From: Halolamina pelagica
Lineage (GTDB): Archaea; Halobacteriota; Halobacteria; Halobacteriales; Haloferacaceae
Direction: 5' to 3'
Assembly (NCBI RefSeq): GCF_900115675.1
Contig: NZ_FOXI01000001.1
Coordinates: 124,001-188,000, forward strand
DNA: 64,000 nucleotides
Positions 52,318-60,508 of the stretch are shown here, in pieces (within the stretch, counting starts at the first letter, position 1; every line of letters begins with the position of its first letter). Below the pieces are notes generated by a model. It was not told where the DNA came from and searched no databases. It saw only the letters and a program-made list of their open reading frames with translations. A program made the translations under genes and the position numbers.

Positions 52318-53631
52318 ATGCAGACGCTCGCGTTCGACGGCCGGACCGGCGCCGCCGGCGACATGCTGCTCGGCGCCCTGCTCGCGGCCGGCGCCGACGG
52401 GTCGGTGTTCGACCGCGTCACGGAATCGCTCCCGGTCCGGTTCGAGACTGAACGGGTCATGCGGAACGCCATTCGCGCGACCCGGGTTCGGGTGGTGCAC
52501 GAGGACGCCGCCGACCACGACGACGAGGAGGGCGCACACAGCCCCTCCCACGATCACGGCGACGGCGGTCACGACCACGGCGAGGGCGACCCGCACGATC
52601 ACGACCACTCCCACGGCGGCGACGCCGAGGGGCATGGCCACACCCGTACCTACGCGGAGGTCGTCGACCTCGTCGAGTCGATGGCCCTCCCCGAGGCCGT
52701 CGAGGCGGACGCGCTGGCGGCGTTCCGGATCCTCGGGGAGGCCGAAGCATCGGTCCACGGCATGGAACTCGAGGAGACGGGCTTCCACGAGGTCGGCACC
52801 GACGACGCCATCGCCGACGTGGTGGGGTGTATGCTCCTGCTCGATGACCTCCGGGAGCAGGGCGTCGAGCGCGTCGTGACCACGCCGGTCCGGGCGGGCG
52901 GCGGCGAGGTGACGTTCTCCCACGGCACCTACCCCGTCCCCTCGCCCGCGGTGGTCGAGATCGCCGAGCGCGCGGACTGGTCGATGCGCGGCGGCCCGAT
53001 CGGGACGGAACTGCTCACGCCCACGGGCGCGGCGATCCTCGCCGCCGTCGCGGAGGGGGTCGAGAGCCTCCCCGAACTGCGCGTCGACGCCTCCGGCTAC
53101 GGCGCCGGGGCGAAGGAGTTCGAGCAGCACCCGAACGTGGTGCGCGCGCTGGTCGGCGAGGCCGAGGGCGGCCTCACTCGGGAGGGGATCTCGGTCCTCG
53201 AAACGAACCTCGACGACGCCACCCCGGAGGTGCTGGGGAGCCTGCAGGAGACGCTCACCCAGGCGGGCGCGCGGGACGTGACCATCGTCCCGACGACGAT
53301 GAAGAAGTCCCGCCCCGGTCACCTGGTGAAGGTGATCTGCCGCCCGAACGACGCCGAGCGCGTTGCGCGGCGGCTGGCCGAGGAGACCGGGACCCTCGGC
53401 GTGCGGGAGCACGGCGCCGGCCACCGGTGGGTCGCGAACCGCGAGTTCGGGACGGCCACGGTCGAGGTCGACGGCGAGCGGTACGAGGTGGCGGTGAAGA
53501 TCGCGAGCGACGAGGACGGCGACGTGTTCGACTACAGCGCGGAGTACGACGACGCGCTGTCCGTCGCCCGGGAGACGGGGGCCCCGGTCCGGGAAGTGGT
53601 ACGGCGGGCCGAGGACGCGGTCCGGGAGTGA
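52318..53631 (+). CDS. larC: Nickel insertion protein LarC
   Basis: LarC inserts nickel into the pincer nucleotide cofactor of lactate racemase-type enzymes. The 437-residue protein begins with the family pattern [18 protein letters not shown] (usually FDCxxGASGDM). A His/Asp/Gly-rich loop (about 63-106, with [14 protein letters not shown]) is expected to hold nickel. [40 protein letters not shown] and [16 protein letters not shown] are further family motifs, and the C-terminal [18 protein letters not shown] ends the fold. It is one uninterrupted gene, unlike the frameshifted larC1/larC2 of Lactobacillus. No larA, larB or larE is in this window, so the client enzyme must lie elsewhere. radB follows after 62 bases. 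Confidence 0.9.
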   Translation: MQTLAFDGRTGAAGDMLLGALLAAGADGSVFDRVTESLPVRFETERVMRNAIRATRVRVVHEDAADHDDEEGAHSPSHDHGDGGHDHGEGDPHDHDHSHGGDAEGHGHTRTYAEVVDLVESMALPEAVEADALAAFRILGEAEASVHGMELEETGFHEVGTDDAIADVVGCMLLLDDLREQGVERVVTTPVRAGGGEVTFSHGTYPVPSPAVVEIAERADWSMRGGPIGTELLTPTGAAILAAVAEGVESLPELRVDASGYGAGAKEFEQHPNVVRALVGEAEGGLTREGISVLETNLDDATPEVLGSLQETLTQAGARDVTIVPTTMKKSRPGHLVKVICRPNDAERVARRLAEETGTLGVREHGAGHRWVANREFGTATVEVDGERYEVAVKIASDEDGDVFDYSAEYDDALSVARETGAPVREVVRRAEDAVRE

Positions 53632-53693
53632 TCGGTCGGCCCCCCGGGAGGACTCCCGAGCGCTTTCGTACCACCCCGCGTAAACCGTTCGTA

Positions 53694-54392
53694 ATGAGCG
53701 ACCCCGTCCCCACCGGCTGTGGACCCATCGACGACCTGCTCGGCGGCGGCTTCGAGCGCGGCACCGTCACGCAGGTGTACGGCGAACCCGCCGCGGGGAA
53801 GACCAACCTCGCGCTCGCGGCGGCCGTCGAGGCGGCCGTCGACGGCGGCCGCGCGCTGTACATCGACACCGAGGGGCTCTCGATCGACCGGTTCCGCCAG
53901 ATCGTCGACGGCAAGACCGCGGGCGACGCCGACTTCGAGGAGGTCGCCTCCCGCATCGTCGTCTCCGAGGCCCACGACTTCGAGGAGCAGTCCGAGGCCG
54001 TCCGGGACGCCGCCGAGCTCGCCGAGACCGCGGACCTGATCGTCCTCGACTCCGCGACGGGGTTCTACCGGCTCGAACGCGCCGGCGACGACGCCGGCGG
54101 CGAGTCGCTGCGGAAGGTCGCCAGCCAGGTCACCCACCTGCTCTCGCTGGCCCGCAAACACGACCTCGCGGTCGTCATCACCAACCAGGTGTTCCGCGAT
54201 CCGGACGCCGACCGGACCCGGGGGCTGGGCGGCAACACGCTGGAGCACTGGACCGGCGTCGTCCTCCGCCTGGAGCGGTTCCGTGGCGGCAACCGCCGGG
54301 CCGGGCTGGAGAAACACCGCTCGAAAGCGACCGGCGAGACGGCGACGTTCCGGATCGCGGAGGGCGGGCTCGAGTCGACCGAGGAGTTCTAG
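53694..54392 (+). CDS. radB: DNA repair and recombination protein RadB
   Basis: RadB is an archaeal RecA-family recombination mediator that assists RadA. The 232-residue length is standard. Walker A is GEPAAGKT (residues 30-37), Walker B is LIVLDSATGFYRLE (about 110-123), and the C-terminal motif GGNTLEHWTGVVLRLERF is family-typical. VVITNQVFRDPD (about 158-169) is the RecA L2-neighbour region. RadB lacks the N-terminal HhH domain of RadA, as here. The ATG at 53694 gives the usual MSDxVPTGCxPxDDLLGGG start. Downstream is a convergent hairpin region. Confidence 0.95.
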   Translation: MSDPVPTGCGPIDDLLGGGFERGTVTQVYGEPAAGKTNLALAAAVEAAVDGGRALYIDTEGLSIDRFRQIVDGKTAGDADFEEVASRIVVSEAHDFEEQSEAVRDAAELAETADLIVLDSATGFYRLERAGDDAGGESLRKVASQVTHLLSLARKHDLAVVITNQVFRDPDADRTRGLGGNTLEHWTGVVLRLERFRGGNRRAGLEKHRSKATGETATFRIAEGGLESTEEF

Positions 54393-54613
54393 ACCGGCTC
54401 TTTTCCGTCAAACGGTACCGCTAGCCGGGCCGATCTCGCCGGCGATGTAGCCGGCAGTGAGAGGGGAACGCTGCCACCAGAGTAGCAACAGCCCGAAAAA
54501 TCGCGCGGTTCAGTCGTGGATACGCTGCTAGGGCGGGCAAGTACTGCGAGCGAGCGAAGTGAGCGAGCAGGCCGACGAACGACCGTCGGGAGTGAGGAGG
54601 CTTTTGGTCGAGA

Positions 54614-54653
54614 TTTTGCCAGGGAAGCGCCGAAGGCGCCGACCGCAGCAAAA
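54614..54653. terminator. Nested hairpin between radB and the CBS gene
   Basis: In the 271-base convergent gap 54393-54663, an outer stem ttttgc/gcaaaa (54614-54619 with 54648-54653) encloses a perfect 5-bp stem gcgcc/ggcgc (54627-54631 with 54635-54639, loop gaa). It lies 11 bases after the CBS stop on the minus strand, so it may end that transcript; T-runs occur on both strands nearby. The rest of the gap is cgag-rich repetitive spacer. Confidence 0.5.
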
Positions 54654-54663
54654 GGTCGCGGTT

Positions 54664-55830
54664 CTACAGCTCGTTCAGCTTCCGGAGCAGCTGCCCGCGG
54701 TACTCCTCGTCGGCCTTCACGCCCTTGAGTTCGAGCACGTTGCGCTCCAGCCGGTCGAGCGCGACGTGGAAGGCGTGCTCGGCGCCGTAGCCCTCGCCGG
54801 AGCCGGCGACCTGCCCCTGCGTGGTGCGCAGGCGGATCTGACACCGCAGCAGCGGCGTGCCACGGAGCTTCTCCTTGTGCTGGGTGAAGCGAACGTGGGC
54901 GTGGAGCACGTTCATCTCCTGGAACTTGTCGGCGACGCTGGTGATGTCGTCGACGATGTCCTCCCGCGTGAGCACGTCCAGCAGGTTGACGTTCGTGATC
55001 TGGACGTCCATCGACTCCTCCTCGGTGTGGGTCAGCGCACGCAGCACGTCGGTCTTGGTGATGACCCCCTCGATCTCGGAGCCGTCGGGCGTCGCCGTCA
55101 CGACCAGCCCGGAGATGCCGTTCTCGAACATGACCGACACCGCCTCGTCGACGGTCTCGCCCGAGGTGATCGTCTGGACCGGACTCGACATCAGGTCGTA
55201 CGCGGGGATGTCGAGCATCCGGTCGAGTTCCCCCCGGCGGTCCTTGGAGCCCTGTCGCTCCTCGTCACGGACCGCGAAGTCGACGATGTCGTTGGTGCTG
55301 ATGATCCCGGTGAGCTCCTCGTTCTCGTTGGTGACCGGGAGCCGGGAGATACCGTTCTCCCGCAGGCGGTTGATCGCCCTCCCGACGTGGTCGTCCTCGG
55401 TTACGGTGACGACGGACTCGGAGGCGATCTCGCCGACCGTGATCGCCGCGAGGTTCTCGTGAACCGCGTGCAGGATGTCGTCGGCGGTCACGACCCCCCA
55501 GAGGTTGTCGCCCTCGTAGACGGGCGCGATCTTCACGTCACCCTCGACGAGCACGCGCGAGACTTCGCGGACGTCGTCGTAGCGTCGCACGTTCGGCGGG
55601 CTGCCGCCGCTGCGGGAGGAGCGGACGATCGCCTCCGCCTTGGTGTCGTCCTCGACGTGGGACTGGATCAGCTGTTTCTCGCGGATGACGCCGATGCACT
55701 CGCCGTCGTCCATGACGACGATCCCCTTCGGGTTCTCCCGATCGAACAGCGACCGAACCTTCGCGACACGGGTGTCGGCGTCGACCTCGACGAACTCCTT
55801 GACGGCGATATCAGAGATGTCCATAGACAC
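54664..55830 (-). CDS. Four-CBS-domain protein with extra C-terminal domain
   Basis: A 388-residue cytoplasmic protein with four CBS modules in two pairs (about residues 1-60, 70-125, 135-190 and 205-265), each with the xVxVxDxDGxxxGxI-type strand pattern (KGIVVMDDGECIGVI, LWGVVTADDIL, LTGIISTNDIVDF and IEGVITKTDVLRAL). CBS pairs bind adenine nucleotides and sense energy state. The last about 110 residues form a separate domain (VADKFQEMNVLHAHVRFTQH, then LRCQIRLRTTQGQVAGSGEG and AFHVALDRLERNVLELKG) whose beta-sheet plus amphipathic helix resembles the ribosome hibernation factor HPF/RaiA. This similarity is my reading; it suggests an energy-dependent ribosome regulator. Start at the ATG ending at 55830. 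Confidence 0.85.
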   Translation of the reverse strand: MSMDISDIAVKEFVEVDADTRVAKVRSLFDRENPKGIVVMDDGECIGVIREKQLIQSHVEDDTKAEAIVRSSRSGGSPPNVRRYDDVREVSRVLVEGDVKIAPVYEGDNLWGVVTADDILHAVHENLAAITVGEIASESVVTVTEDDHVGRAINRLRENGISRLPVTNENEELTGIISTNDIVDFAVRDEERQGSKDRRGELDRMLDIPAYDLMSSPVQTITSGETVDEAVSVMFENGISGLVVTATPDGSEIEGVITKTDVLRALTHTEEESMDVQITNVNLLDVLTREDIVDDITSVADKFQEMNVLHAHVRFTQHKEKLRGTPLLRCQIRLRTTQGQVAGSGEGYGAEHAFHVALDRLERNVLELKGVKADEEYRGQLLRKLNEL

Positions 55831-56017
55831 CTAATCGTTCTCCCGGAGGTGCCTTGAAGGTTGCCGCCGCGTCCCAGCGCCCGGGCTTTCCACCTTCAGC
55901 GCCCTCTCGCGGCCGACATCGGTCGAACCCCGACGACGCCTCGGCCCGCCGGGCGGCGCGTCGCTGCCGGATCCGTACCCGAGCGTTCTTGGGGCTGGCT
56001 CACGGATGCCGAGAACC

Positions 56018-56824
56018 ATGCACGAACACGCAGCGACCGATCGCGCCGCGTTGGCCCGCAGCGCCGCGGTCGCGGGCGGCGAGGTCGCCGCGGAGTTCTT
56101 CCGCACCGGCGTCGCCGTCGAGACGAAAGCCGGCAAGACGGACGTGGTGACGGAGGCCGACCGCGCGGCCCAGCGGGAGGTCGAGGAGGCCATCCGCGCG
56201 GCCCATCCCGCGGAACCGATCGTCGGCGAGGAGGGCGAGGCGCTGAAGTCGGTGCCGGAGACGGGGCCGGCGTGGGTCGTCGACCCGATCGACGGCACCA
56301 ACAGCTTCGTCCGGGAGCTGACGACGTGGGCGACGGCCGTCGCCTGCGTCGTCGGCGGCGAACCAGTCGCGGCCTGTAACGTCCTGCCGGCGCTCGACGA
56401 CGTGTACACCGCCGACGGCGAGGCCGCGTACCGCAACGGCGCCGAGATCTCGGTCTCGACGGTCTCGGACCCCGAGCGCGCCGCCGTGGTCCCGACGGTC
56501 TGGTGGCCCCGCGAGCGCCGCGACGAGTACGCCCGCGCCTGCGAGGCCATCGTCTCCCGGTTCGCGGACCTCCGCCGGCCCGGCAGCGCACAGGCCGCGC
56601 TCGCGATGGTCGCCGCCGGCGCCGTCGAGGGCGTGATCACCAACGTCCAGACGAGGCCCTGGGACACGATTTCCGGGGTCCACCTCGTGCGACAGGCCGG
56701 CGGGACGGTGACGGATCTCCGGGGCGAGCCGTGGCGCCACGACGCCCGCGGGCTGGTCGTCTCGAACGGGGAACTCCACGACGAGATGCTGGCGGCGGCC
56801 CGGGAGATCGACGCCGACCGATGA
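56018..56824 (+). CDS. Inositol monophosphatase family enzyme
   Basis: A 268-residue metal-dependent sugar phosphatase of the SuhB/inositol monophosphatase group, which in archaea can also hydrolyse fructose 1,6-bisphosphate. Metal-site motifs: VTEADRAAQREVEEAIRA (about 45-62), IVGEEGE (about 69-75) and WVVDPIDGTNSFVR (about 86-99), where the Asp, Asp and Gly-Thr bind metals and phosphate; PWDTISGVHLVRQAGGTVTD (about 215-234) is the C-terminal signature with the final Asp. The ATG at 56018 was preferred to 56006 because the upstream codons add only MPRT. Substrate not determined. An Lrp gene starts 66 bases after the stop. Confidence 0.87.
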   Translation: MHEHAATDRAALARSAAVAGGEVAAEFFRTGVAVETKAGKTDVVTEADRAAQREVEEAIRAAHPAEPIVGEEGEALKSVPETGPAWVVDPIDGTNSFVRELTTWATAVACVVGGEPVAACNVLPALDDVYTADGEAAYRNGAEISVSTVSDPERAAVVPTVWWPRERRDEYARACEAIVSRFADLRRPGSAQAALAMVAAGAVEGVITNVQTRPWDTISGVHLVRQAGGTVTDLRGEPWRHDARGLVVSNGELHDEMLAAAREIDADR

Positions 56825-56890
56825 ACCCACCCCGCGGTCGACGCCGCCACAGTCGCAAACCCAAAGAGGCCACACGTCTCACCTCCGGGT

Positions 56891-57340
56891 ATGGAACTCG
56901 ACGACACGGACCGGCAGATCCTCCGGATCCTCCAGGAGGACGCCCGGACCCCTTTCAGCGAGGTGGCGCGCCGGATCGACATGTCCAGCGCGACCGTCCA
57001 CGACCGGGTGAACCGCATGGAGGACGCGGGCGTCATCGAGGGGTACCACGCCAACGTCGACGCCCGGGCGCTCGGCTACGGCGTGAGCGCGTTCGTCGGC
57101 CTCCGGACCGAACAGGGCCGGGAGGAGGAGGCGCTCGCCCACCTCGCCGGGCTCCCCGAGGTGCAGGAGGTTCACCTCACCACGGGGCAGTGGGACGTGA
57201 TGGTCCGACTCCACGCCGAGGACACCGACGCGCTCCGGGACCTGATGTTCGACCACATCGCCGACACCGAGGGGTTCACGCGATCGCAGACGATGGTCGT
57301 GCTCGGGACCGATTACGAGGCGGAGGGGCTCCCGATCTGA
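56891..57340 (+). CDS. Lrp/AsnC-family transcriptional regulator
   Basis: A 149-residue regulator. The N-terminal winged helix (about 1-60) has LDDTDRQILRILQEDARTPF, then IDMSSATVHDRVNRMEDAGV as the recognition part, and the C-terminal ligand domain (RAM, about 66-140) has VQEVHLTTGQWDVMVRLH with the TGxxD motif that binds amino acids or effectors. Such proteins form octamers and regulate amino-acid metabolism, often their own gene. The target genes are unknown. It begins at the ATG at 56891 and ends 15 bases from the convergent TRAM gene. Confidence 0.9.
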   Translation: MELDDTDRQILRILQEDARTPFSEVARRIDMSSATVHDRVNRMEDAGVIEGYHANVDARALGYGVSAFVGLRTEQGREEEALAHLAGLPEVQEVHLTTGQWDVMVRLHAEDTDALRDLMFDHIADTEGFTRSQTMVVLGTDYEAEGLPI

Positions 57341-57355
57341 CCGCTCGGGCCAGGT

Positions 57356-57724
57356 TCAGCTGCCGACGTACTCCGCCTCCGCGGAGGTGCGGTCCGGACC
57401 GAACGAGACGACTTCGGCGTCGATCACGTCGCCGACGTCGGCGCTGTCGGGGACGCCGTCGACGAAGACGACGAACCCCTCCTGCTTGCAGACCGCCACT
57501 CGCTCGCCCGAGTGGTGGACGTTGAACTCCTTGATGCCGAGCGTGACGCGATCCCCGACGTCGACGGGCGGCTCGCGCTCGGTCGCGTCGTCGTGGGCCT
57601 CCCGGGAGGCGGTTCGCTGGGCCTGCTGGATCCCGTCGGCTTTCCCCTTCCGGTAGGCGACGAAGACGACGAGCGCGGCGAGTGCGACGCCGGCAGCGAC
57701 GTACATCGGTGTCGGCGAGACCAT
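57356..57724 (-). CDS. Membrane-anchored TRAM-domain protein
   Basis: A 122-residue protein with one N-terminal membrane helix (about residues 6-24, PMYVAAGVALAALVVFVAY), a basic stretch (RKGKADG) and a C-terminal TRAM domain (about 54-120; VDVGDRVTLGIKEFNVHHSG, and GFVVFVDGVPD). TRAM domains bind RNA; small TRAM proteins act as RNA chaperones in archaea. Anchoring to the membrane is less usual, so the protein may sit close to ribosomes or RNA at the membrane. Start at the minus-strand ATG 57722-57724. A DUF63 gene starts 85 bases upstream on the other strand. Confidence 0.8.
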   Translation of the reverse strand: MVSPTPMYVAAGVALAALVVFVAYRKGKADGIQQAQRTASREAHDDATEREPPVDVGDRVTLGIKEFNVHHSGERVAVCKQEGFVVFVDGVPDSADVGDVIDAEVVSFGPDRTSAEAEYVGS

Positions 57725-57809
57725 ACCGAGGCTGGCGGCGGCGGCCGGGGTAACGTTACTGGTCGGGGATACCGCAACCCTGAAGCCCCGCCCTGTGTGC
57801 TGTTGGGGT

Positions 57810-58904
57810 ATGTTCTCCCTCCGCGAGCGCGCCGACGAGAACCCGGCGCGAGCCTGGATCGCGGTCGTCGGGACGCTTCTGGCTGCCCTCATCGGGGGTT
57901 CGATCCTGTTCCCCGAGACGGTGTACGACGGCTTCATCTGGCACTACTTCTGGGGGCCGGTGCAGGCCGACGCCCACAACGCGGTCTGTGCGGTCCGCCC
58001 CGGGAGCACGGTCGAGTACCTCTACAGCACGTCGGCCTGCCAGGCGGCCGCCGAACCCGTCGCCGAACCCGGCTACACGGTGGTCAGCGAGATCGGCTAC
58101 ATCGTCACGCTGCTGATCACGATCACGGGCGTCGTGCTGCTGCTCGACTACCTGGACATCGGCGAGGACCGCGGGCTGTTCTGGGCGATGGTGCCGTTCA
58201 TGCTGCTCGGCGGCGCGCTCCGGACCGTCGAGGACGCCCACAACGCGATCGGCGACAGCTGGTTCGACTACCCGTTGAACACGCTGCTCATCAGCCCGAT
58301 CATCTACGTCACCATCTTCGTGATCGCGGTGGCCTGCGTCCTCCTCGCGCTGTGGCTCTCCCGACGGGGCGTCGTCGACGACTACGTGCGTCCGCTGGCG
58401 GCGATGGGGAGTGCCGCGTTCCTGCTCTCGGTCGCGTACCTCTCGGTGCTGGCGGCGACCGAGTCGCAGGTGACGTTCTACCCGCTGGTGCTGCTCGCGA
58501 TGGTCGGGCTCAGCGCGGCCGCCGCCGCCGGGACGTGGTACGCCATCGAGACGTTCGCCCCGAAGATCAACGAGGGGACCGGCCTGGCCGGCGCGATGGT
58601 GCTGGTCGCCCATGCCGTCGACGGCGCCGCGAACGTGATCGGCCTCGACTACCTGATGGCGCTGGGCGTGCCGTACAACCTGACGCCCAAACACCCCGCG
58701 AACCGGTTCATCGTCGACCTGTTCGGCGCCGCGTGGCCGTTCCTCGTGGTGAAGATGGCGGCGGCGACGTTCCTGATCTGGGTGTTCGAACCCGAACTCG
58801 TCGAGGAGACGCCGCGGTACACGACGCTGCTGTTGATCGCGGTCAGCGCGGTCGGGCTCGGCCCCGGCTCGCGTGACCTGCTGCGCTCGGTGTTCGGGGT
58901 CTGA
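57810..58904 (+). CDS. DUF63 family membrane protein
   Basis: A 364-residue membrane protein of the DUF63 family, conserved in archaea with unknown function. After a short N-terminus, hydrophobic helices are at about 18-38, 93-110, 120-140, 158-182, 196-215, 222-245 and further C-terminal ones. The typical family motifs include YFWGPVQADAHN, RTVEDAHNAI and VAHAVDGAANVIG. The start is the ATG at 57810, MFSLRERADENPARAW; an earlier ATG at 57795 would add five residues (MCCWG) and is less likely. The following 255 bases hold the RNase J leader. Confidence 0.85.
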   Translation: MFSLRERADENPARAWIAVVGTLLAALIGGSILFPETVYDGFIWHYFWGPVQADAHNAVCAVRPGSTVEYLYSTSACQAAAEPVAEPGYTVVSEIGYIVTLLITITGVVLLLDYLDIGEDRGLFWAMVPFMLLGGALRTVEDAHNAIGDSWFDYPLNTLLISPIIYVTIFVIAVACVLLALWLSRRGVVDDYVRPLAAMGSAAFLLSVAYLSVLAATESQVTFYPLVLLAMVGLSAAAAAGTWYAIETFAPKINEGTGLAGAMVLVAHAVDGAANVIGLDYLMALGVPYNLTPKHPANRFIVDLFGAAWPFLVVKMAAATFLIWVFEPELVEETPRYTTLLLIAVSAVGLGPGSRDLLRSVFGV

Positions 58905-58984
58905 GGCGGTGGCCGGCGGCGTCGAGGGCGCCGACGCGGTGGCGTCGACCACGCCCCGCCGACCCCGACCGTCGACCCGCGCCA

Positions 58985-59159
58985 TTTTTACCCCCTGGCC
59001 AAGAAGAACGGGTAAGAACATCCCGCGGGTAAACGCCAGTGTGGCGTTGCGGGGATCGGTGACCGACGCGCTGTAAGACGCCGGGGTCCACGACCCCCAG
59101 AACTCGCGGCTGTTTCAGTACGCACACCGCCACCAACGTGGCTTTGAGTGCATCCAACC
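58985..59159 (+). promoter_or_regulatory. TATA-like box and hairpin-rich leader before rnj
   Basis: ttttta at 58985-58990 would start a transcript near 59013-59016, about 145 bases before the RNase J ATG at 59160, unlike the leaderless genes here. The leader has consecutive short stems: 59032-59038 with 59042-59048 (7 bp, loop gtg), 59056-59059 with 59063-59066 (4 bp, loop tga) and 59083-59088 with 59092-59097 (6 bp, loop cac), plus a possible cggg/cccg stem upstream. The run may be a regulatory leader or a small RNA; no function is proven. Confidence 0.5.
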
Positions 59160-60506
59160 ATGGAAGTCGAAATCGCAACAATCGGCGGCTACGAAGAGGT
59201 CGGTAGACAGTGTACCGCGGTCCGCGCGGGACAGGACGTGGTCATCTTCGACATGGGCCTGAACCTGAGTAAGGTCCTGATCCACGACAACGTCGAGACC
59301 GAGCAGATGCACAGCCTCGACCTGATCGACATGGGCGCCATCCCGGACGACCGGGTCATGTCCGAGATCGAGGGCGACGTGCAGGCCATCGTGCCCACGC
59401 ACGGCCACCTCGACCACATCGGCGCCATCTCGAAGCTGGCTCACCGCTACGACGCGCCCGTCGTCGGCGCCCCCTTCACCATCGAACTGGTGAAACAGCA
59501 GGTCCAGAGCGAGTCCAAGTTCCAGGTCGACAACGACCTGATCAAGATGGAAGCGGGCGAGACGATGCAGATCGGCGACGAGACCGAACTCGAGTTCGTC
59601 AACGTCACCCACTCCATCATCGACGCGATCAACCCGGTCCTCCACACGCCGGAGGGCGCCGTGGTATACGGGCTGGACAAGCGCATGGACCACACGCCGG
59701 TCATCGGCGACCCGATCGACATGGAGCGGTTCCGCGAGATCGGTCGCGAGGGCGAGGGCGTGCTGGCCTACATCGAGGACTGTACCAACGCGTCGAAGAA
59801 GGGCCGCACCCCCTCCGAGCGGGTCGCTCGTGAGCACCTGCGCGACGTGATGGAGAGCATCAAGGACTACGACGGCGGCATCGTCGCCACCACGTTCTCC
59901 AGCCACATCGCCCGCGTCAAGAGCCTCGTCGAGTTCGCCGAGGAGATCGGCCGTGAGCCGGTGCTGCTCGGTCGCTCGATGGAGAAGTACTCCGGCACGG
60001 CCGAGCGCCTCGGCTTCGTCGACTTCCCGGACGACCTCGGGATGTACGGCCACCGCAAGTCCGTCGACCGCACGTTCAAGCGGATCATGAAGGAGGGCAA
60101 GGAGAACTACCTCCCCATCGTCACCGGCCACCAGGGCGAGCCCCGCGCGATGCTCACCCGGATGGGCCGCGGCGAGACGCCCTACGACATCGAGGACGGC
60201 GACAAGGTCATCTTCAGTGCCCGGGTCATCCCGGAGCCGACCAACGAGGGCCAGCGCTACCAGTCCGAGCAGCTGCTCCGGATGCAGGGCGCGCACATCT
60301 ACGACGAGATCCACGTCTCGGGCCACCTGAGCCAGGAGGGCCACTACCAGATGCTGGACGCGCTCCAGCCCGAACACGTGTTCCCCGCCCACCAGAACCT
60401 CCAGAACGCTGCGCAGTACGTCGACCTGGCTTCCTCCGAGGGGTACACGCTCGGCGAGGACATCCATCTCTCGCGCAACGGGCAGGTCCACCAGCTCACG
60501 GAGTAA
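59160..60506 (+). CDS. rnj: Archaeal RNase J (beta-CASP 5' exonuclease)
   Basis: A metallo-beta-lactamase/beta-CASP nuclease that degrades RNA from the 5' end; involved in mRNA decay. The 448-residue protein has the metal motif [10 protein letters not shown] at residues 81-90 (His81, His83, Asp85, His86), the second His in FVNVTHSI, and the beta-CASP segment with [13 protein letters not shown] and [14 protein letters not shown]. The C-terminal [16 protein letters not shown] and [11 protein letters not shown] carry the last metal ligands. The ATG is at 59160, two codons after a possible alternative at 59148. It is followed by idsA after two bases, so they are coupled. In many archaea these two follow ipk; here ipk is 58 kb away. 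Confidence 0.95.
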   Translation: MEVEIATIGGYEEVGRQCTAVRAGQDVVIFDMGLNLSKVLIHDNVETEQMHSLDLIDMGAIPDDRVMSEIEGDVQAIVPTHGHLDHIGAISKLAHRYDAPVVGAPFTIELVKQQVQSESKFQVDNDLIKMEAGETMQIGDETELEFVNVTHSIIDAINPVLHTPEGAVVYGLDKRMDHTPVIGDPIDMERFREIGREGEGVLAYIEDCTNASKKGRTPSERVAREHLRDVMESIKDYDGGIVATTFSSHIARVKSLVEFAEEIGREPVLLGRSMEKYSGTAERLGFVDFPDDLGMYGHRKSVDRTFKRIMKEGKENYLPIVTGHQGEPRAMLTRMGRGETPYDIEDGDKVIFSARVIPEPTNEGQRYQSEQLLRMQGAHIYDEIHVSGHLSQEGHYQMLDALQPEHVFPAHQNLQNAAQYVDLASSEGYTLGEDIHLSRNGQVHQLTE

Positions 60507-60508
60507 CG

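Noticed and set aside
59083-59097. Possible tRNA T-arm (ggggtc, cac, gacccc)
   Set aside because: There is no GTTCGAA-type loop, no acceptor pairing and no D-arm at the right distance; it is a plain hairpin in the rnj leader.
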